Shown one piece after another: positions 10,404-21,849 of a stretch of DNA of 64,000 bases. The position numbers and the translations under genes were made by a program. The stretch is from Myrmaecium sp. VS I D KN 1 (taxonomy: Eukaryota; Ascomycota; Dothideomycetes; Valsariales; Valsariaceae). The stretch's first letter is position 1, and every line of letters starts with the position of its first letter. The notes below the pieces were generated by a model that worked only from the letters and a program-made list of their open reading frames with translations, made no database searches and was not told where the DNA came from. Location of the stretch: positions 62,001 through 126,000 of the forward strand of contig JADQAV010000025.1 in the NCBI GenBank assembly GCA_019775845.1, given 5' to 3'.

Positions 10404-11278
10404 ATGGTCAAGCCGCTCGTCTTCAAGGGCGAAAAGAAACCGAAGAAGCGCAAGAGGTCCGCCGGAGCTGCTGGCGACGATGATGCGCCGGCGTCGAAGG
10501 AGTTGATGCGCGCCGGGGAGAGCTCTGCTACCGCGGCCGCAGATCAGGACGACGAATCTTGGGTTTCGGCGGAGGCCATGAGCGACATCTCCGGCCCAGT
10601 GATCATTGTACTTCCTACGGAGCCGCCGACAACTCTCTCGTGCGATGCGCTTGGGAAGGTCTTCGCGATGCCGGTCGAGAACCTCATCGAAGGCGACCCG
10701 TCGACCGCAGAGCCGCACGATGTGCGACAAGTCTGGGTCGCGAATCGCATCGCGGGCACTGAGAGCATCAGTTTCAAAGGGCATCACGGAAAGTATGAAA
10801 AGGAACACGGCTTGCGCGGGGACGTTCTCCAGCTGACTGCGAGGCTGCTAGGTATCTCGGCTGCGATAAATACGCCCACCTCTCCGCCGACTCCGCCGCC
10901 GTCTCTCCGGAACAATCGTTCCTCATCATCCCCGTCCCGAACAATCCGTCCACATTTTCGTTTCAGACCGCTCGCGAGAAATTCCTGACGATCGACGATC
11001 CGGATAAGCCGACGCCAGAGATCCGTGGGGACGCTGAAGAGATCACGTTCAACACAACCTTCCGCGTACGCATGCAGGCAAGGTTCAAGCCAAAGCACAA
11101 GGTGGCGAAGGAGGAGAGATCAAGGGAGAAGATCAGCAGGAAAGAGCTCGAAGAGCAGGTGGGCAGGCGATTGGAGGACGACGAGGTCAAGAGACTGAAG
11201 AAGGCTCGGAGGGAAGGGAACTTCCACGAAGCGATTCTGGATGTGAAAGTGAAAGGGAAGCATGACAAGTTCGCTTGA
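10404..11278 (+). CDS. FRG1: FRG1-family protein
   Basis: A 271-residue protein from two exons, 10404-10792 and 10852-11278, with a 59-nt intron (GTATGA to CTAG, branch CTGAC). The join gives GHHGKYLGCDKYAHLSADSAA. It has a Lys-rich basic N-terminus, then a fascin-like beta-trefoil region including KYLGCDKYAHLSADSAAVS and EQSFLIIPV. A highly charged C-terminal helix (KISRKELEEQVGRRLEDDEV) ends the protein. FRG1 proteins are nuclear/nucleolar and linked to RNA processing and actin bundling in other eukaryotes; the role here is inferred from family. The start ATG has a good context. Confidence 0.88.
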
Positions 11279-13069
11279 AACGATCGGATCCGAAAAGAAT
11301 TCGCTGCTTCACATGCGGCATCGTTCGCCGATGTTAGCAAACTCGCAAGCCCCATTCTATGACCCTATGCACCGAGGGCGCCACTCGGAGCTGCGGTGCT
11401 TCCACACGATGGGGGACACACCGTGGGTTTCCGCGGCTGGGCCTTGAGGAGCGCCGATGTAGCTCTCTGAGAAAGCATGGGAGCAATAGGTCTAGCATTT
11501 AAGTTCCAACTAGCAACCTGCTGGACGAAGAGCCTGTAGGAACTGCCAACAGGCCCTCGATCCTAAGATGGGGAATCGGCTTGTTCGATCTCGGGCTCTG
11601 GTCGCCTCAAGGGATGTCAGATCAGCTACGCAGCCGGAGCGATCGAGTGGCTCGCTGCACTCCGTTACTTACACATGGTTTATGGCTCAAACAATACACA
11701 ACCGAATATATCAATCCAACAAACGCTACTACGCCACAAGACAGGTTATCAAGCATGAAATCGGGAGTGTGACAGTTGTTCCGGCCGCGGAAAGAACACG
11801 GAAGAAATCAAGCTGCTGGGATGACTGCCACAACTGCTCAGCCATGCGGCCGGCCTGCGCCACTGTGTAGCACGTATCAAGTGAAACCTTCCTCGGACTG
11901 AGCTCTCTTTTCGGAGAGGAGATTCATGCGGCAAAAGTACTCAGACCGCGAATTAGCATTCCTTTCAAGCTCCCCCTCCTAGTCGACTGTGACCGAAAGC
12001 GGTGCCTATAGCCACTGGCCTCCAGCACCATGGGGTGCTGTGTTGTATGCAGGGTTACGCGCATCCTCTCCGTTCATCGCAACAAGATCTTCACCAACCC
12101 CACATCACCTTCAACGAATCCAAACCGCATCCCCGTCGAGCGTCTTGCCTTCACGGTATCCACTGTGCCCGAGCGCGCGGTTCAAGCGTGCGTGATGCGG
12201 GAATAGACTACGCGCCAACGAAAGAAGCTACAACCCAAGCTTGCGACGCTGATCGACAGGAACAGCCTTCTGTGGCGGGGCAAAAATGGGAGGGGGGACC
12301 CGTCCGCTTCGGACTCCGGAAAGGCTCCTGTCAATCCTGGCTCTCGCCGTCGAAGGTGACATCGAAATCGACCATCCACAGGAGCGAGAAATGCGGAGAG
12401 CAGGGGATGATCAAACAGCTCGTTTGGGTCCGGACATCCTCGCGTTCGTATCCCATTCACCTGAAGAGGGATGCGGGAGGTCGCTCGTTCAGGGGCATAG
12501 GGAGTCGGGAAGCGGGACACACGTGACAAGGCTCTGGGGCCCGGCTCTCCCAGCCAATCGCGAGGCCCGGCGCTACAATCCGCTGGAGATGGTGAAACTG
12601 AACCGGGGCCGCATGAGACGAGGTAAACCACTCGCCCGCTTTGTCCGCTCGAATGGTGATGCAGGTACGCCACTCTTTACCCGCCAACGATAACCTTATG
12701 GGCATATTCTGCTGGATCTACGTCGACTTTTGCCAGCGGCGGTTAAAACAATGTTCTCCACAGCGTCTTTGTTTCTGTTAGTCGCGTTTTCACCTGTTGC
12801 CTTCCACGTTGCTTTGTATGGCCCATGCCTCCCGCACGATGGAACAGCAATGCTGCGTGGCGGCTAGCATATAAGGACCTCGTCCGACCTTGCGTCTGGT
12901 TCCCTCTTCATCCACGATTCTATCCTCTTCACTTCTTTGTGCTTCTGCAAGTTCAGAGCCCTTCACGTTCCTTTTTTGCATTCATCCATCGTACGACTAC
13001 ATCTGGGCCGGTCTCAGATCATCACGTCACGACATACACTCCTTCGAATATCTCAAACAAACCTCCAAG
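11279..13069. other. Intergenic upstream of AA11 gene
   Basis: No reading frame here has convincing coding character. The right end is the AA11 promoter, with a TATA-like element at 12868-12876 and a CT-rich leader. Several short palindromic GC-rich stretches occur around 12440-12640. Confidence 0.4.
12868..12876 (+). promoter_or_regulatory. TATA-like element of AA11 gene
   Basis: CATATAAGG lies 194 bp before the AA11 ATG and is followed by a pyrimidine-rich leader, the usual arrangement for a strongly expressed secreted enzyme. Confidence 0.45.
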
Positions 13070-14263
13070 ATGTTTTCCGCTCCTTCGATCAAGGCGGTTG
13101 CCGCCTCGCTTCTCCTCGCCAGCAGTGCGAGCGCCCACATTATCATGGCCAACCCGGTCCCATTCAGCGCCGACAAACTTGAACTAGGGCCCATCTCGGC
13201 CTCCCAATACCCATGCCAATCCGACAAGGGATTCACGCTGGTTGAGATGAACAACATGACCGTGGGCAGCGACCAGACGCTTAGCTTCAAGGGCACCGCT
13301 GTCCACGGTGGCGGCGGGTGCCAGTTGAGCATCACCACCGATGAGGTACCGAGCAAGGACTCCGACTTCAGGGTCATCAAGAGCTTTGAAGGCGGATGCC
13401 CTGGCGTCGACGGTCAAGCCAGCGAGTTCACCTTCCAGATTCCGGACTCCATCCCCGATGGCCAAGTCACCCTGGCTTGGACCTGGTTCAGCAAGGAGAG
13501 CGGCGGTCCCGAACTGTACATGAACTGTGCGCCCGTCATGGTGAGCGGCGGCGCCAGCGACACTACGGAATTCGAGAAGCTGCCTCAGGTCTTCGTCGCC
13601 AACATCGGCGACACCGTCGACTGCACGACGGTGAACAACGAGGTGGTCAAGTTCCCCAACCCCGGTACCACGGTGGAGACCTACTCCGGGACGGAAGCGG
13701 TGGCTCCGGAAGGCAGCCAATGCGACTCCAACCCCTTCGTTTCCAGCAGCAGCGGGAGCAGCAGCAGCAGCAGCGGGAGCAACGACACCAGCGCCGCCAC
13801 CTCGGCAGGTGCGGTGCAATCGACCGCTGCCGCCTTCCCCATCGCCTCGTCCGCAGCCGCAAACAACGGCGGCGTATTCGCACCCAGCGCCACGACCCTC
13901 ATCACATCGACGCCCGTCGCATCCTCCGCGGCCGCGGTCCCCGTCGCCTCCACCCCCGCCGTCGTCGCGCCCGTCAGCTCCGCAACCTCGGCCGCGCCCG
14001 TCGCCTCCGGCACCGGCTCCGCCAACGGCTCCACCACCTGCTCCACCGACGGCGCCCTCGTCTGCAACGGCGCCTCCCAGTTCGGCCTCTGCAACCACGG
14101 CGAGGTCGTCTGGCAGGCCACCGCCGCGGGCACCACCTGCGAGGACGGCCAGATCGTCAAGCGTGATGGCACGGTCCTGGTCGGTCGTGGCGAGGCGGCG
14201 CGCGCGGCTTTTGCTGCTTCGCATCCTCGCCGTTTTGGTCGTCGTCATGGCCGCCACTTCTGA
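13070..14263 (+). CDS. AA11 lytic polysaccharide monooxygenase with X278-like module
   Basis: A secreted copper enzyme of 397 residues in one exon. The signal peptide (1-22) ends at ASA, leaving His23 as the mature N-terminus, which family knowledge makes the first arm of the copper histidine brace. The second brace His is His79 in GTAVHGGGGCQ, and the axial Tyr is Tyr150 in ELYMNCAP. The domain closely follows the AA11 pattern (IIMANPVPF, VIKSFEGGCP, TLAWTWF). A long Ser/Ala/Thr linker (about 245-320) leads to a Cys-rich module (ALVCNGASQFGLCNHG, about 325-367) like the X278 chitin-binding module of AA11 enzymes, then a basic tail rich in Arg and His. It probably oxidises chitin, either fungal cell-wall or external. 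The upstream frame stays open, but the ATG at 13070 directly precedes the signal peptide. Confidence 0.9.
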   Translation: MFSAPSIKAVAASLLLASSASAHIIMANPVPFSADKLELGPISASQYPCQSDKGFTLVEMNNMTVGSDQTLSFKGTAVHGGGGCQLSITTDEVPSKDSDFRVIKSFEGGCPGVDGQASEFTFQIPDSIPDGQVTLAWTWFSKESGGPELYMNCAPVMVSGGASDTTEFEKLPQVFVANIGDTVDCTTVNNEVVKFPNPGTTVETYSGTEAVAPEGSQCDSNPFVSSSSGSSSSSSGSNDTSAATSAGAVQSTAAAFPIASSAAANNGGVFAPSATTLITSTPVASSAAAVPVASTPAVVAPVSSATSAAPVASGTGSANGSTTCSTDGALVCNGASQFGLCNHGEVVWQATAAGTTCEDGQIVKRDGTVLVGRGEAARAAFAASHPRRFGRRHGRHF

Positions 14264-14950
14264 AGCGCAGGGACGCGGGAATAAACTGACGCGCTTGTTT
14301 GAATGAATGAATGATTCACATACTTCTTTTTTGGGGAGGACTCCGTCGATCGGAGTGGTTTGGTGAACCGGCTTTGTTGCCTTCTTTTTTCTTCATCGCT
14401 TTCGTTCCTTGCTTTCTTTCGTTCTTCCCTTGTCCATGACGACATGGCCTTTGGCCTTTCTTGACCCGCGCATGCATCGGCAGGGATTGGTGTTTCTGTT
14501 TCCTCACTTTCCTTTGTGGGAGAGGGTGTCGATATGAAACTGGCACTTGAGGACGGGACTCGCGTTTGATCTCTTCTTTCTTACTCGCTCTCCATGTCCA
14601 AAGCATTTCAGCGGTGGGTTTGTGTCCGGCGGAGGTTTTTTTTACACACACATACTCTCTATCCTTCATTGTATGGAAGAGAGGCTGCATGAATTCGCAA
14701 AAAGGTATCCAAAATCTGGAAACATGAACATGTTGTCCATGTGCATACTGTGTCTTATGTTGCTTCCTGCATATCGTGAATCAACAGTGTCTAGACGCGT
14801 TTTCTGGGACCTGTCCATATGCCGCTGACAGGTCTGCAATCATTGAGAGATGAACAGCAAATTCGTAGGGATTTTCGCGGGTCTCGCTCCAAGCATTTTT
14901 CCCGACTTTGCCCGTCACATGAGGCAGCGGTCGCCAGCCGGTGGAAGCAG

Positions 14951-14954
<4 letters not shown>

Positions 14955-14998
<44 letters not shown>
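14955..14998. repeat. (GA)22 microsatellite
   Basis: Uninterrupted GA dinucleotides in intergenic DNA. Confidence 0.95.
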
Positions 14999-15001
<3 letters not shown>

Positions 15002-16627
15002 GTGAGATCCCGCCAGTGCTATATGGTGACAGAATATTCCTTCGTCGGAGACCTCTGAGCATTGATATAACTCTAATGGATAAGCTTATACTATATATCT
15101 CATGCTACATGGACTTACTAATTTTCGCTGGCTCTTTCTGGGTTATCCATATATATCATGTCTCTGGAACTGAGCATTATAGTGAGTTAAGTCAACTCCG
15201 ATGGGGATGCGATATGGCATCAGGTCACAGCAATCCTGAGCATTCATGTTCGCACTTTCAGGCAACGTTATGATGTAGTGGCTACGGTATATCAGTTGTG
15301 CTCTCATCCTTCCGGACAGATGCCGAGAGCAAGAGTTAGCCATTTATATACTGTGACGCTGGGCACAAGCAGAGACTAAAATAGGTGCTGTAAGAGGCAT
15401 TAAATACCCATTGTCTCGAAAGCCTTGGCGGTCAGTGTAGCACAAGCCGTATATCGACCACGGAGCATAACCCTATACATCGAGGACCTCCGCAAGGACC
15501 AACCGAGGTTGTTTAGCGGAATATGACCCATCGAAGGGAGGGAGCTGCTTTAAGGAGGGCTTTCCTATTGCTCACGGGAATGTACAGGAGTTGCAGGTGT
15601 CGGTGAGCCCATTCCATTCCCCTTCACGGACGTCCTGACCGGAAAACAGCCCCTGCCAGTACCGATATCGCCCCAGACCCGAAGAGAGTTCTTACATAAT
15701 GAGCCGGCGCAACATAATACATCACGGGTGAGGTTGCTCACTTCTGGATTCCCGTGCTCTTTCACTCGAGGGGGCTTCGGTGGAAATGAGAGCGAGAGAT
15801 TCAATTCACAAGCGGGGAAGCAAGCCCAAGGTTCGCCCGCGGTCGGAGTCTTACAAGTCATCTGGATCTTGACAAACATTCTCGCTGCTCCGTTCCGCGG
15901 ACAGCCTTGCAGGAACCGCTCAGATGCTTCCGGTGGAGACAGCCCGACCGTTGGCGGGATTGGCGCGAGGACCGGGCCGACATGGCGGACATTCCGTTGT
16001 TTTAGCTCCGGCCGGGGGATTTTGCGCGAATGAGCATTCGGCAATGCGCGTCCGATGAACAACAGTTTAACCTTGATCAGACTACACCTTTAGAGACTAT
16101 CACCCAGCATTGCAATCTATTATATTGTCCGGCGATATCCTACAACATGGCTCTGTGGGAAGCACTCGCTCATCACTGTGATATTTCTTCGCCTCTCAGA
16201 GTGCGCTGCCAGATGCATCCTCCTGCTGGGGGAGTCTACTAGTCTCAAGAACGTTGTCTTCTTTGGCAGGTGAATTTTCCCTCTGAGGACTTAGAAACGC
16301 CCGATATAGGACATCGCCGGTTCAACAGAGACCCCACAGATCGCATCGTGGCATCCCCGCATCGGCAAAGCACTTCCATCACGCTCAGTGAAACAAGCTG
16401 GCATGCTGTTTCCCACGGCTAAAGCGGAGGCGTGCCCCTGACCTCCGGACCGCTCATCTACCGGCATCGTATATTCCCCCCGAATAGGAGGTTAGTTGGC
16501 GATAAACCTCGCTTCCGCCAATCGTACTCGGTCAATCGTGCCAGGGTGTTTCGTCCCGGACCGACTTGGCGCAGCCTTCGCCGAAACACTGCCGGGCCTC
16601 TGCGGACCGGCGGTATGGATGAAGAAG

Positions 16628-16636
16628 TATACAAAA
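16628..16636 (+). promoter_or_regulatory. TATA-like element of lyase gene
   Basis: TATACAAAA lies about 74 bp upstream of the lyase ATG, a plausible core promoter position. Confidence 0.4.
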
Positions 16637-16709
16637 GGCGGAGAGAGCGCCCTTCTCTGGTGTTTTCGAAGCAGCTCCGTGGCGGCCCATCTTCGCTTTC
16701 TCTGCAATC

Positions 16710-18353
16710 ATGTTGGTCCAGCTGATCTTTGCTCTTTGGATATCGTTCCTCAGCCGGCCGGCACTGGCCGCCTTTGGCATCACCACCACCTCTTCCAGTT
16801 ACATTGTCGATGCCGGTTCCACCAATCCTCTCACCTTTACCGTGTCCCGGTCGAGCTGTGATATCACCTCGATCAACTACTATGGAAACGAGCTGCAGTA
16901 CCAGAGCCAAGGCTCACACATTGGCTCTGGACTTGGCTCCGCCACGGTCTCCGCGACCATCATCAGCAGTATGGCTCCATGGAAGATACTCGCTTCTTGC
17001 CCTCTCTAACGCATTTCAGACACCTATGCGAAGATTACTTGCGTGACTGACACTTTGACCCACTACTACGTGGTCAAAAGCGGCGACAGTACCATTTTCA
17101 TGGCGACTTACATCACCGCCGAGCCCTCGATAGGAGAACTCCGCTACATCGCCCGCTTGAACTCTGACCTTCTCCCTGAAGATCTGCCCTACGGGGATTG
17201 CAGTGTCACTGCTGGTGGCACCGCCATCGAAGGCTCCGACGTCTTTGAGGTTGATGGCGAAACACGCAGCAAGTTCTACTCGAGCGAACGCTTCATCGAC
17301 GACAAGGTCCACTGCGTGGGCAGCGACTCCTTGCACGCCTGCATGATCATCCCTCAATACGAGTCCTCTTCCGGCGGACCGTTCCACCGCGACATCGACT
17401 CCAACAACGGCGGCGACTACAACGCCCTCTACTTCTACATGAACAGCGGCCACGTCCAGACGGAGTCCTACCGCATGGGCTTGCACGGCCCTTACGCGTT
17501 GGTCTTCTCCCGCTCCGGCATTCCGGACGGCAAGGTCGACATGTCCTTCTTCGCCGACCTCAGCATCACCGGATATGTCGCGACGGCCGACCGGGGTTAC
17601 GTCACCGGCACTGTCTCCGGCATCTCGACCGATTACGAGCGCGTCGTCCACTGGTACAACGACGACGCTCAATACTGGGTCAAGGCCAGCAGCAGCGGCT
17701 CCTACACCTCCCCCGCCATGAAGCCGGGCACATACACCGCGGTCCTCTACCAAGAGGAATTCAAGGTCGCCACCAGCACCGTCACCGTCTCCGCCGCCAG
17801 CACGACGACCCAAAACCTCGCCTCCACCGTCACCTCCCACACCACCCTCTGGCAGATCGGCGACTGGGACGGCAAGCCGACCGGGTTCCGCAACGCGGAC
17901 AAGCAGCTGCGCATGCACCCGTCCGACTCGCGCATGGACTCCTGGACGGGCCTGAGCTACACCGTCGGCTCCAGCAGCCTGACCGACGTGCCCATGGCCC
18001 TCTGGAAGTCCGTCAACAGCGGCTTCACCATCACCTTTACCCTGACCGCCGCCCAGGCCTCCGGCGCCGCCACCTTGCGCATCGGCACCACCCTCGCCTT
18101 CGAGGGCGGTCGGCCCCAGGCCGTCATCAACTCGTACACCGGCCCCACCCCGTCCGCGCCCACGAAGATTGACTCCCGTGGTGTCACCCGTGGTGCCTAT
18201 CGGGGTTACGGCGAGATTTACGATGTGGCTATCCCGGATGGTACCCTGGTGAGCGGGACGAACACGGTTACGATCAACGTTGTGAGCGGTAGCAGTGGCA
18301 CGACGTACTTGAGCCCGAACTTTATCCTGGATGCCATCGAGCTGTTCCGGTAG
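16710..18353 (+). CDS. rglA: Rhamnogalacturonan endolyase, PL4
   Basis: A secreted enzyme of 530 residues that cleaves the rhamnogalacturonan I backbone of plant pectin by beta-elimination. The two exons are 16710-16968 and 17020-18353; the 51-nt intron joins IISN to TYAKITC and the total is a multiple of three. Signal peptide residues 1-20 end in ALA. The catalytic beta-sandwich contains Lys171 (ETRSKFYSS) and His231 (NSGHVQTE). In mature numbering these are about 151 and 211, matching the 60-residue spacing of the catalytic Lys/His pair known for PL4. A fibronectin-III-like domain (about 290-360) and a C-terminal jelly-roll domain ([18 protein letters not shown] onward) complete the three-domain layout. 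Confidence 0.93.
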
Positions 18354-19344
18354 ATTACGGCTTGGAGGAAGGGGTGTCCGAGGCGAGGAAGAAAGTACGC
18401 ATAGGAAGTTGGAGGAAGCCTGGTAGATCGCGCGGATGTTGGAGCGCGATCGTAGTAACTTGTTTGTATCATATGGAACTTAACGATGCTCAAAAGAGCT
18501 AGCAATATACCGTTTGTTAATTGATGAGGAAACATGACCAGATTTGGTTCGTTATGGTGTGTACACCGTAAGAGTACTGTCTAGTATAATAACGCTACTT
18601 CATGGGACGTATTATATGGAAGGAGCATTTTCGGCAGCTTGCATCACGGCCTGCGCTTAGAGCGGACGGTGACCATGACGAGCCTTGCGTCACAGGAAGT
18701 GACCTAGCTTGGTTTTGGCTTCACTTCTGTTGGCCTGTTCTTGGAGCGGTCGGTGCATTGTACAGCTAGCCCACGTCTTTCACCACAGGCGTGTATGCCG
18801 AGCGAGGGTCATTGGGCTTATTCAGACAGGAAGGCAAAACCAGTAAAGAATGGGAAAAAAATTGGCGGCGTAGATGCAGTTTGATCTTAATTGATGCCAA
18901 GCCTGTCACTCATACCAAAAAGACATCAAGTTTTTGAAGGCGGATAACCCGATTGACATTGTGAAGCTGACGATGACGATGATGATGATGATCCTATGAA
19001 ACGAACCCGATCGATGATGGTATAAAGCTTTCCCGTCCCAAACACCGTGATTCCAAGATTCCGAGATAAAGCAGAGCCCGATTCGGATTCGGACCAAAAT
19101 TTTACTTACCGTTGGGCGCGCGAGGGAATCCTTCGTACTTCGTCCCCGCTCCCCATGAGGAGTGAGGGATGGAGTAGGAGTGAGGATCAGCCGCGCGCCT
19201 CGATCATCGTGTGGTAGACTTCCTCCGCCGCCTTTTTCGAACCGTGACAACAACAATAATACAACCTGCCCATTACAACCCCTTCACTCCCCTTCCATTT
19301 CTTCCTGTCAATCTCTGTCTTTCCAACATTGTACGCCGAACGAC
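18354..19344. other. Convergent intergenic region, lyase to Cdc20
   Basis: This separates the 3' ends of the lyase (+) and Cdc20 (-) genes. A short GAT/ATG trinucleotide run is present near 18970-18993. No gene was seen. Confidence 0.4.
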
Positions 19345-21147
19345 TTAGCGGATGGTCATCTGCTTGACCATGCTGGCCTTGGCAGTCGCACCACCCTCTC
19401 GGGCGGCCGAGCCGGAGCCAGCCTTCTTCTCAAAGATCTTCCAGAACTTCAAGCTCTCATCCGCGGCGGCGGTGGCGAGCATCTGGCCGTCCGGGGAAAG
19501 GCACGAGTGCAGCACGCGGGACTCGTGGGCGGGGATCTCGATGTTCTTGACCAGGCTGGGCCAGCTCCAGATGCTGAGGCTGTTGTCGGGGAAGCCGGAC
19601 GAGGAGACGATCTCCTTGTAGTGCGTGCTCCAGCGGAGCGACGTCACCTGCGAGCCCGTGTCGATGCTGTTGGTCCGGGCGCCCGTGGTCGAGTTCCAGA
19701 AGTGGATGTGACGGTCGTGGCTGCCGCCGCCGGTGGCGAGCAGGTTGGACTGCCACGGGCACCACGCCAGCGCCTTGACGGCCGCACGGTGGTTGGCCTT
19801 GGTGAACTTGGGCGCGTTGAGGCTGCGGGCGTCCCAGATGTTGACGAGGTTGTCGTTGCCGCCGGTGGCCAACTGGGCGCCGTCGGCGCGCCACTCGAGA
19901 CCGCAGACCTCGCCGGTGTGGGAGGAGAGCTCGGCGACCTTGTGCTGGGCGATGCGCACATCGTGGTTGAAGACAAGGCCAGAACGGGCGCCAGTGGACA
20001 GGAGGTGCTTGTTCCAGCCCATGACGCCGACGCGGGTTTCGTGACCGAACATGCTGCGAAGCTTGGTGCCCTCTTCGACGTCCCAGATCTGAACTTCACC
20101 AGTGCCGAGGCCGACACCAACGTAAGCACCATCGCCAGACCACTTGACGGAGGAGATGTAAGTATCGGCGGAGCACTCGAGAAGAGAGGAGACGGAACCG
20201 CTGTCTGCAGACCAGACATAGACGGAACGCTCAAGACCGATGGCAACCTGGTTGCCGGAGGACCAGTCCAGCAGGTTGAGGTAGTAGTCGTCAACGAGAC
20301 CCGGAGCATCGAGAACCCGCTCAGGTGCAGTGAGGACGCGACGACGGAACTGGGCAGCAGAAGCGGCAGGCTTCAGAGGACGGTTGTACTGGGAACGGAG
20401 GTCGATGGGCCTGGAAGACTCCGGAGCAGCAGGCTTGAACTCGAGGATACGAGTGCCAAGATTAACGCCGCAAGCATCAGCGAGGGATGACTGATAAGCA
20501 ACAGTGTTAGGGCTAGGCTTGGTGTAGGAAGGTTCCTCCTCATCGTCATTGAGGTTCAGTCCCTCGAGCGACAGAAGAGCGTCATCCTCCGCACCGCGAC
20601 CACCAAGGTCGAAGGCACTGACGGCGTTGGCGAGGACTGCAGAACCCTCGCTGGTGCTCGAGCTGGACTTGGGACGCGACTCGTTGTCCATCTTACGGAC
20701 ACCAGACTTGCTGATCGCTTCGCTCGCGGTCCTGTTGGGAATGAAACGGTCGGCGGCGTTGTACGTGATCCTGGTCTTACCAGACCTTGTTCGCTTGGAA
20801 GCCTCCTTGCGCGGTTTCTCGTGGGCTCGAGGAGTGGGCTTGGCGGTGGTTCCAGTTCCAGTCAAGGTCCAATCGGAAACGCCGAGCTCCAGGCGACGAG
20901 GGGAGTTGGCAGGTCTGGCGATGTTGGACTTGGGAGAGTCACGGACATTGGTCTTGGAGATGGATCGGGTGAAGCGAGACATCAAGTTGCCGTTGTGAAT
21001 GGACTCCTCTTGCGAAGCAGGCATGTCCATGATCTGACGAGTAGGGGTGCGAGGAGAAGGTGTGAGAGGCATCCGACCGCCGGCGGTGCGGGTGCTGAAG
21101 ATGCCATTGCGGCTCTTGATAGGAGTCAAGACAGCTGGGCTGGCCAT
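19345..21147 (-). CDS. CDC20: Cdc20, activator of the anaphase-promoting complex
   Basis: A 600-residue WD40 protein in one exon that brings substrates such as securin and B cyclins to the APC/C and is the target of the spindle checkpoint. The C-box DRFIPNR is at 133-139. A Mad2-interaction motif RILEFKP at 233-239 has the form [KR][IV][LV]xxxP. Seven WD repeats run from about 280 to 570 (blades include LNLLDWSSGNQVAIGL and KALAWCPWQSNLLATGG). The protein ends in the IR dipeptide that binds APC/C TPR subunits. The Mad2 motif and N-terminal layout favour Cdc20 over Cdh1. No KEN motif is visible in the N-terminal region; RLEL at about 85-88 could act as a degenerate D-box. Confidence 0.95.
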   Translation of the reverse strand: MASPAVLTPIKSRNGIFSTRTAGGRMPLTPSPRTPTRQIMDMPASQEESIHNGNLMSRFTRSISKTNVRDSPKSNIARPANSPRRLELGVSDWTLTGTGTTAKPTPRAHEKPRKEASKRTRSGKTRITYNAADRFIPNRTASEAISKSGVRKMDNESRPKSSSSTSEGSAVLANAVSAFDLGGRGAEDDALLSLEGLNLNDDEEEPSYTKPSPNTVAYQSSLADACGVNLGTRILEFKPAAPESSRPIDLRSQYNRPLKPAASAAQFRRRVLTAPERVLDAPGLVDDYYLNLLDWSSGNQVAIGLERSVYVWSADSGSVSSLLECSADTYISSVKWSGDGAYVGVGLGTGEVQIWDVEEGTKLRSMFGHETRVGVMGWNKHLLSTGARSGLVFNHDVRIAQHKVAELSSHTGEVCGLEWRADGAQLATGGNDNLVNIWDARSLNAPKFTKANHRAAVKALAWCPWQSNLLATGGGSHDRHIHFWNSTTGARTNSIDTGSQVTSLRWSTHYKEIVSSSGFPDNSLSIWSWPSLVKNIEIPAHESRVLHSCLSPDGQMLATAAADESLKFWKIFEKKAGSGSAAREGGATAKASMVKQMTIR

Positions 21148-21849
21148 ACTTCCTGACTATCTGCACATGGATATCAGTACTTGTCATGTGGGGGTTTGGG
21201 TTGGGCCTGGACTGACGAGTATGAACTGTGAGATAAAACCTGTACAATGATTAAGATTAGTATTGTGAAGCTCCAACCAATGCAGAAAGGTATAGAGTTC
21301 CGAGTGAGAATGGTAACAGAAGTTCTGATAGAGTATGTTTGCACTGAAGAAGAGCGAGAAGAGAGGTGTGGTGAAGGAAAGAAAGAGGAAGCAGCTGCAA
21401 GATGGACAGCGACTTTATGTGAATTCGCTTGTTTACTGGCGGTCTGAGCGACAGTTAACCCAGCAACCACCCGGGGAGTTGGCGCGCTATCCCCCTTCGG
21501 GAACAGGGTTGATTGACGTCAGGGTCTGGGCTAATGGCAAGGCCTCAGGCGAAAAGCCGGGGGAGGGCCGAGATCCGGCGTGTTGCGCCAGGCATCCAGG
21601 CATGCAAGATTTTCCACCTGGGCTTCCCGACGCTAACGACTGCATGTTCCGTCAGTGCCTTACCGCCTTGTCAGATGTTCCTCACCCGCTTGCTGTCTCT
21701 CTGTCACTGCTGGCCGCTGCCCAGTAGCCCTGCCTTTGTTCTGCCGCAGCCTCATTTCTGCATGCAATCCCGTCACGGAATTTCTCAAAGCCTCTAGGGC
21801 GCCGTTTGCTCGACAAATATCACTCTGCCCTCCGACGTTTGCGCCCGTG
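21148..21849. promoter_or_regulatory. Divergent promoter between Cdc20 and kelch-BTB genes
   Basis: About 700 bp separates the two ATGs. It contains a perfect palindromic TGACGTCA at 21514-21521, the binding site of ATF/CREB-type bZIP factors. The cell-cycle MCB element ACGCGT was not seen. Confidence 0.5.
21514..21521. promoter_or_regulatory. CRE/ATF site TGACGTCA
   Basis: An exact 8-bp palindrome lying 367 bp from the Cdc20 ATG and 329 bp from the kelch-BTB ATG. It matches the CRE recognised by Atf1/AtfA-type bZIP factors; actual binding is inference. Confidence 0.5.

Larger units (their letters stand above)
14264..16709. other. 2.4-kb intergenic stretch
   Basis: The left part is the AA11 3' UTR (T-rich). 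A 44-base GA microsatellite lies at 14955-14998, followed by AT-rich sequence (15060-15400). The right part is the lyase promoter. No gene could be supported. Confidence 0.4.

Noticed and set aside
13184-14257. 357-codon open frame on the minus strand
   Set aside because: Antisense to the AA11 gene; Gly/Asp-rich shadow.
19162-20490. 442-codon open frame on the plus strand
   Set aside because: Antisense shadow of Cdc20; no motif and no start context.
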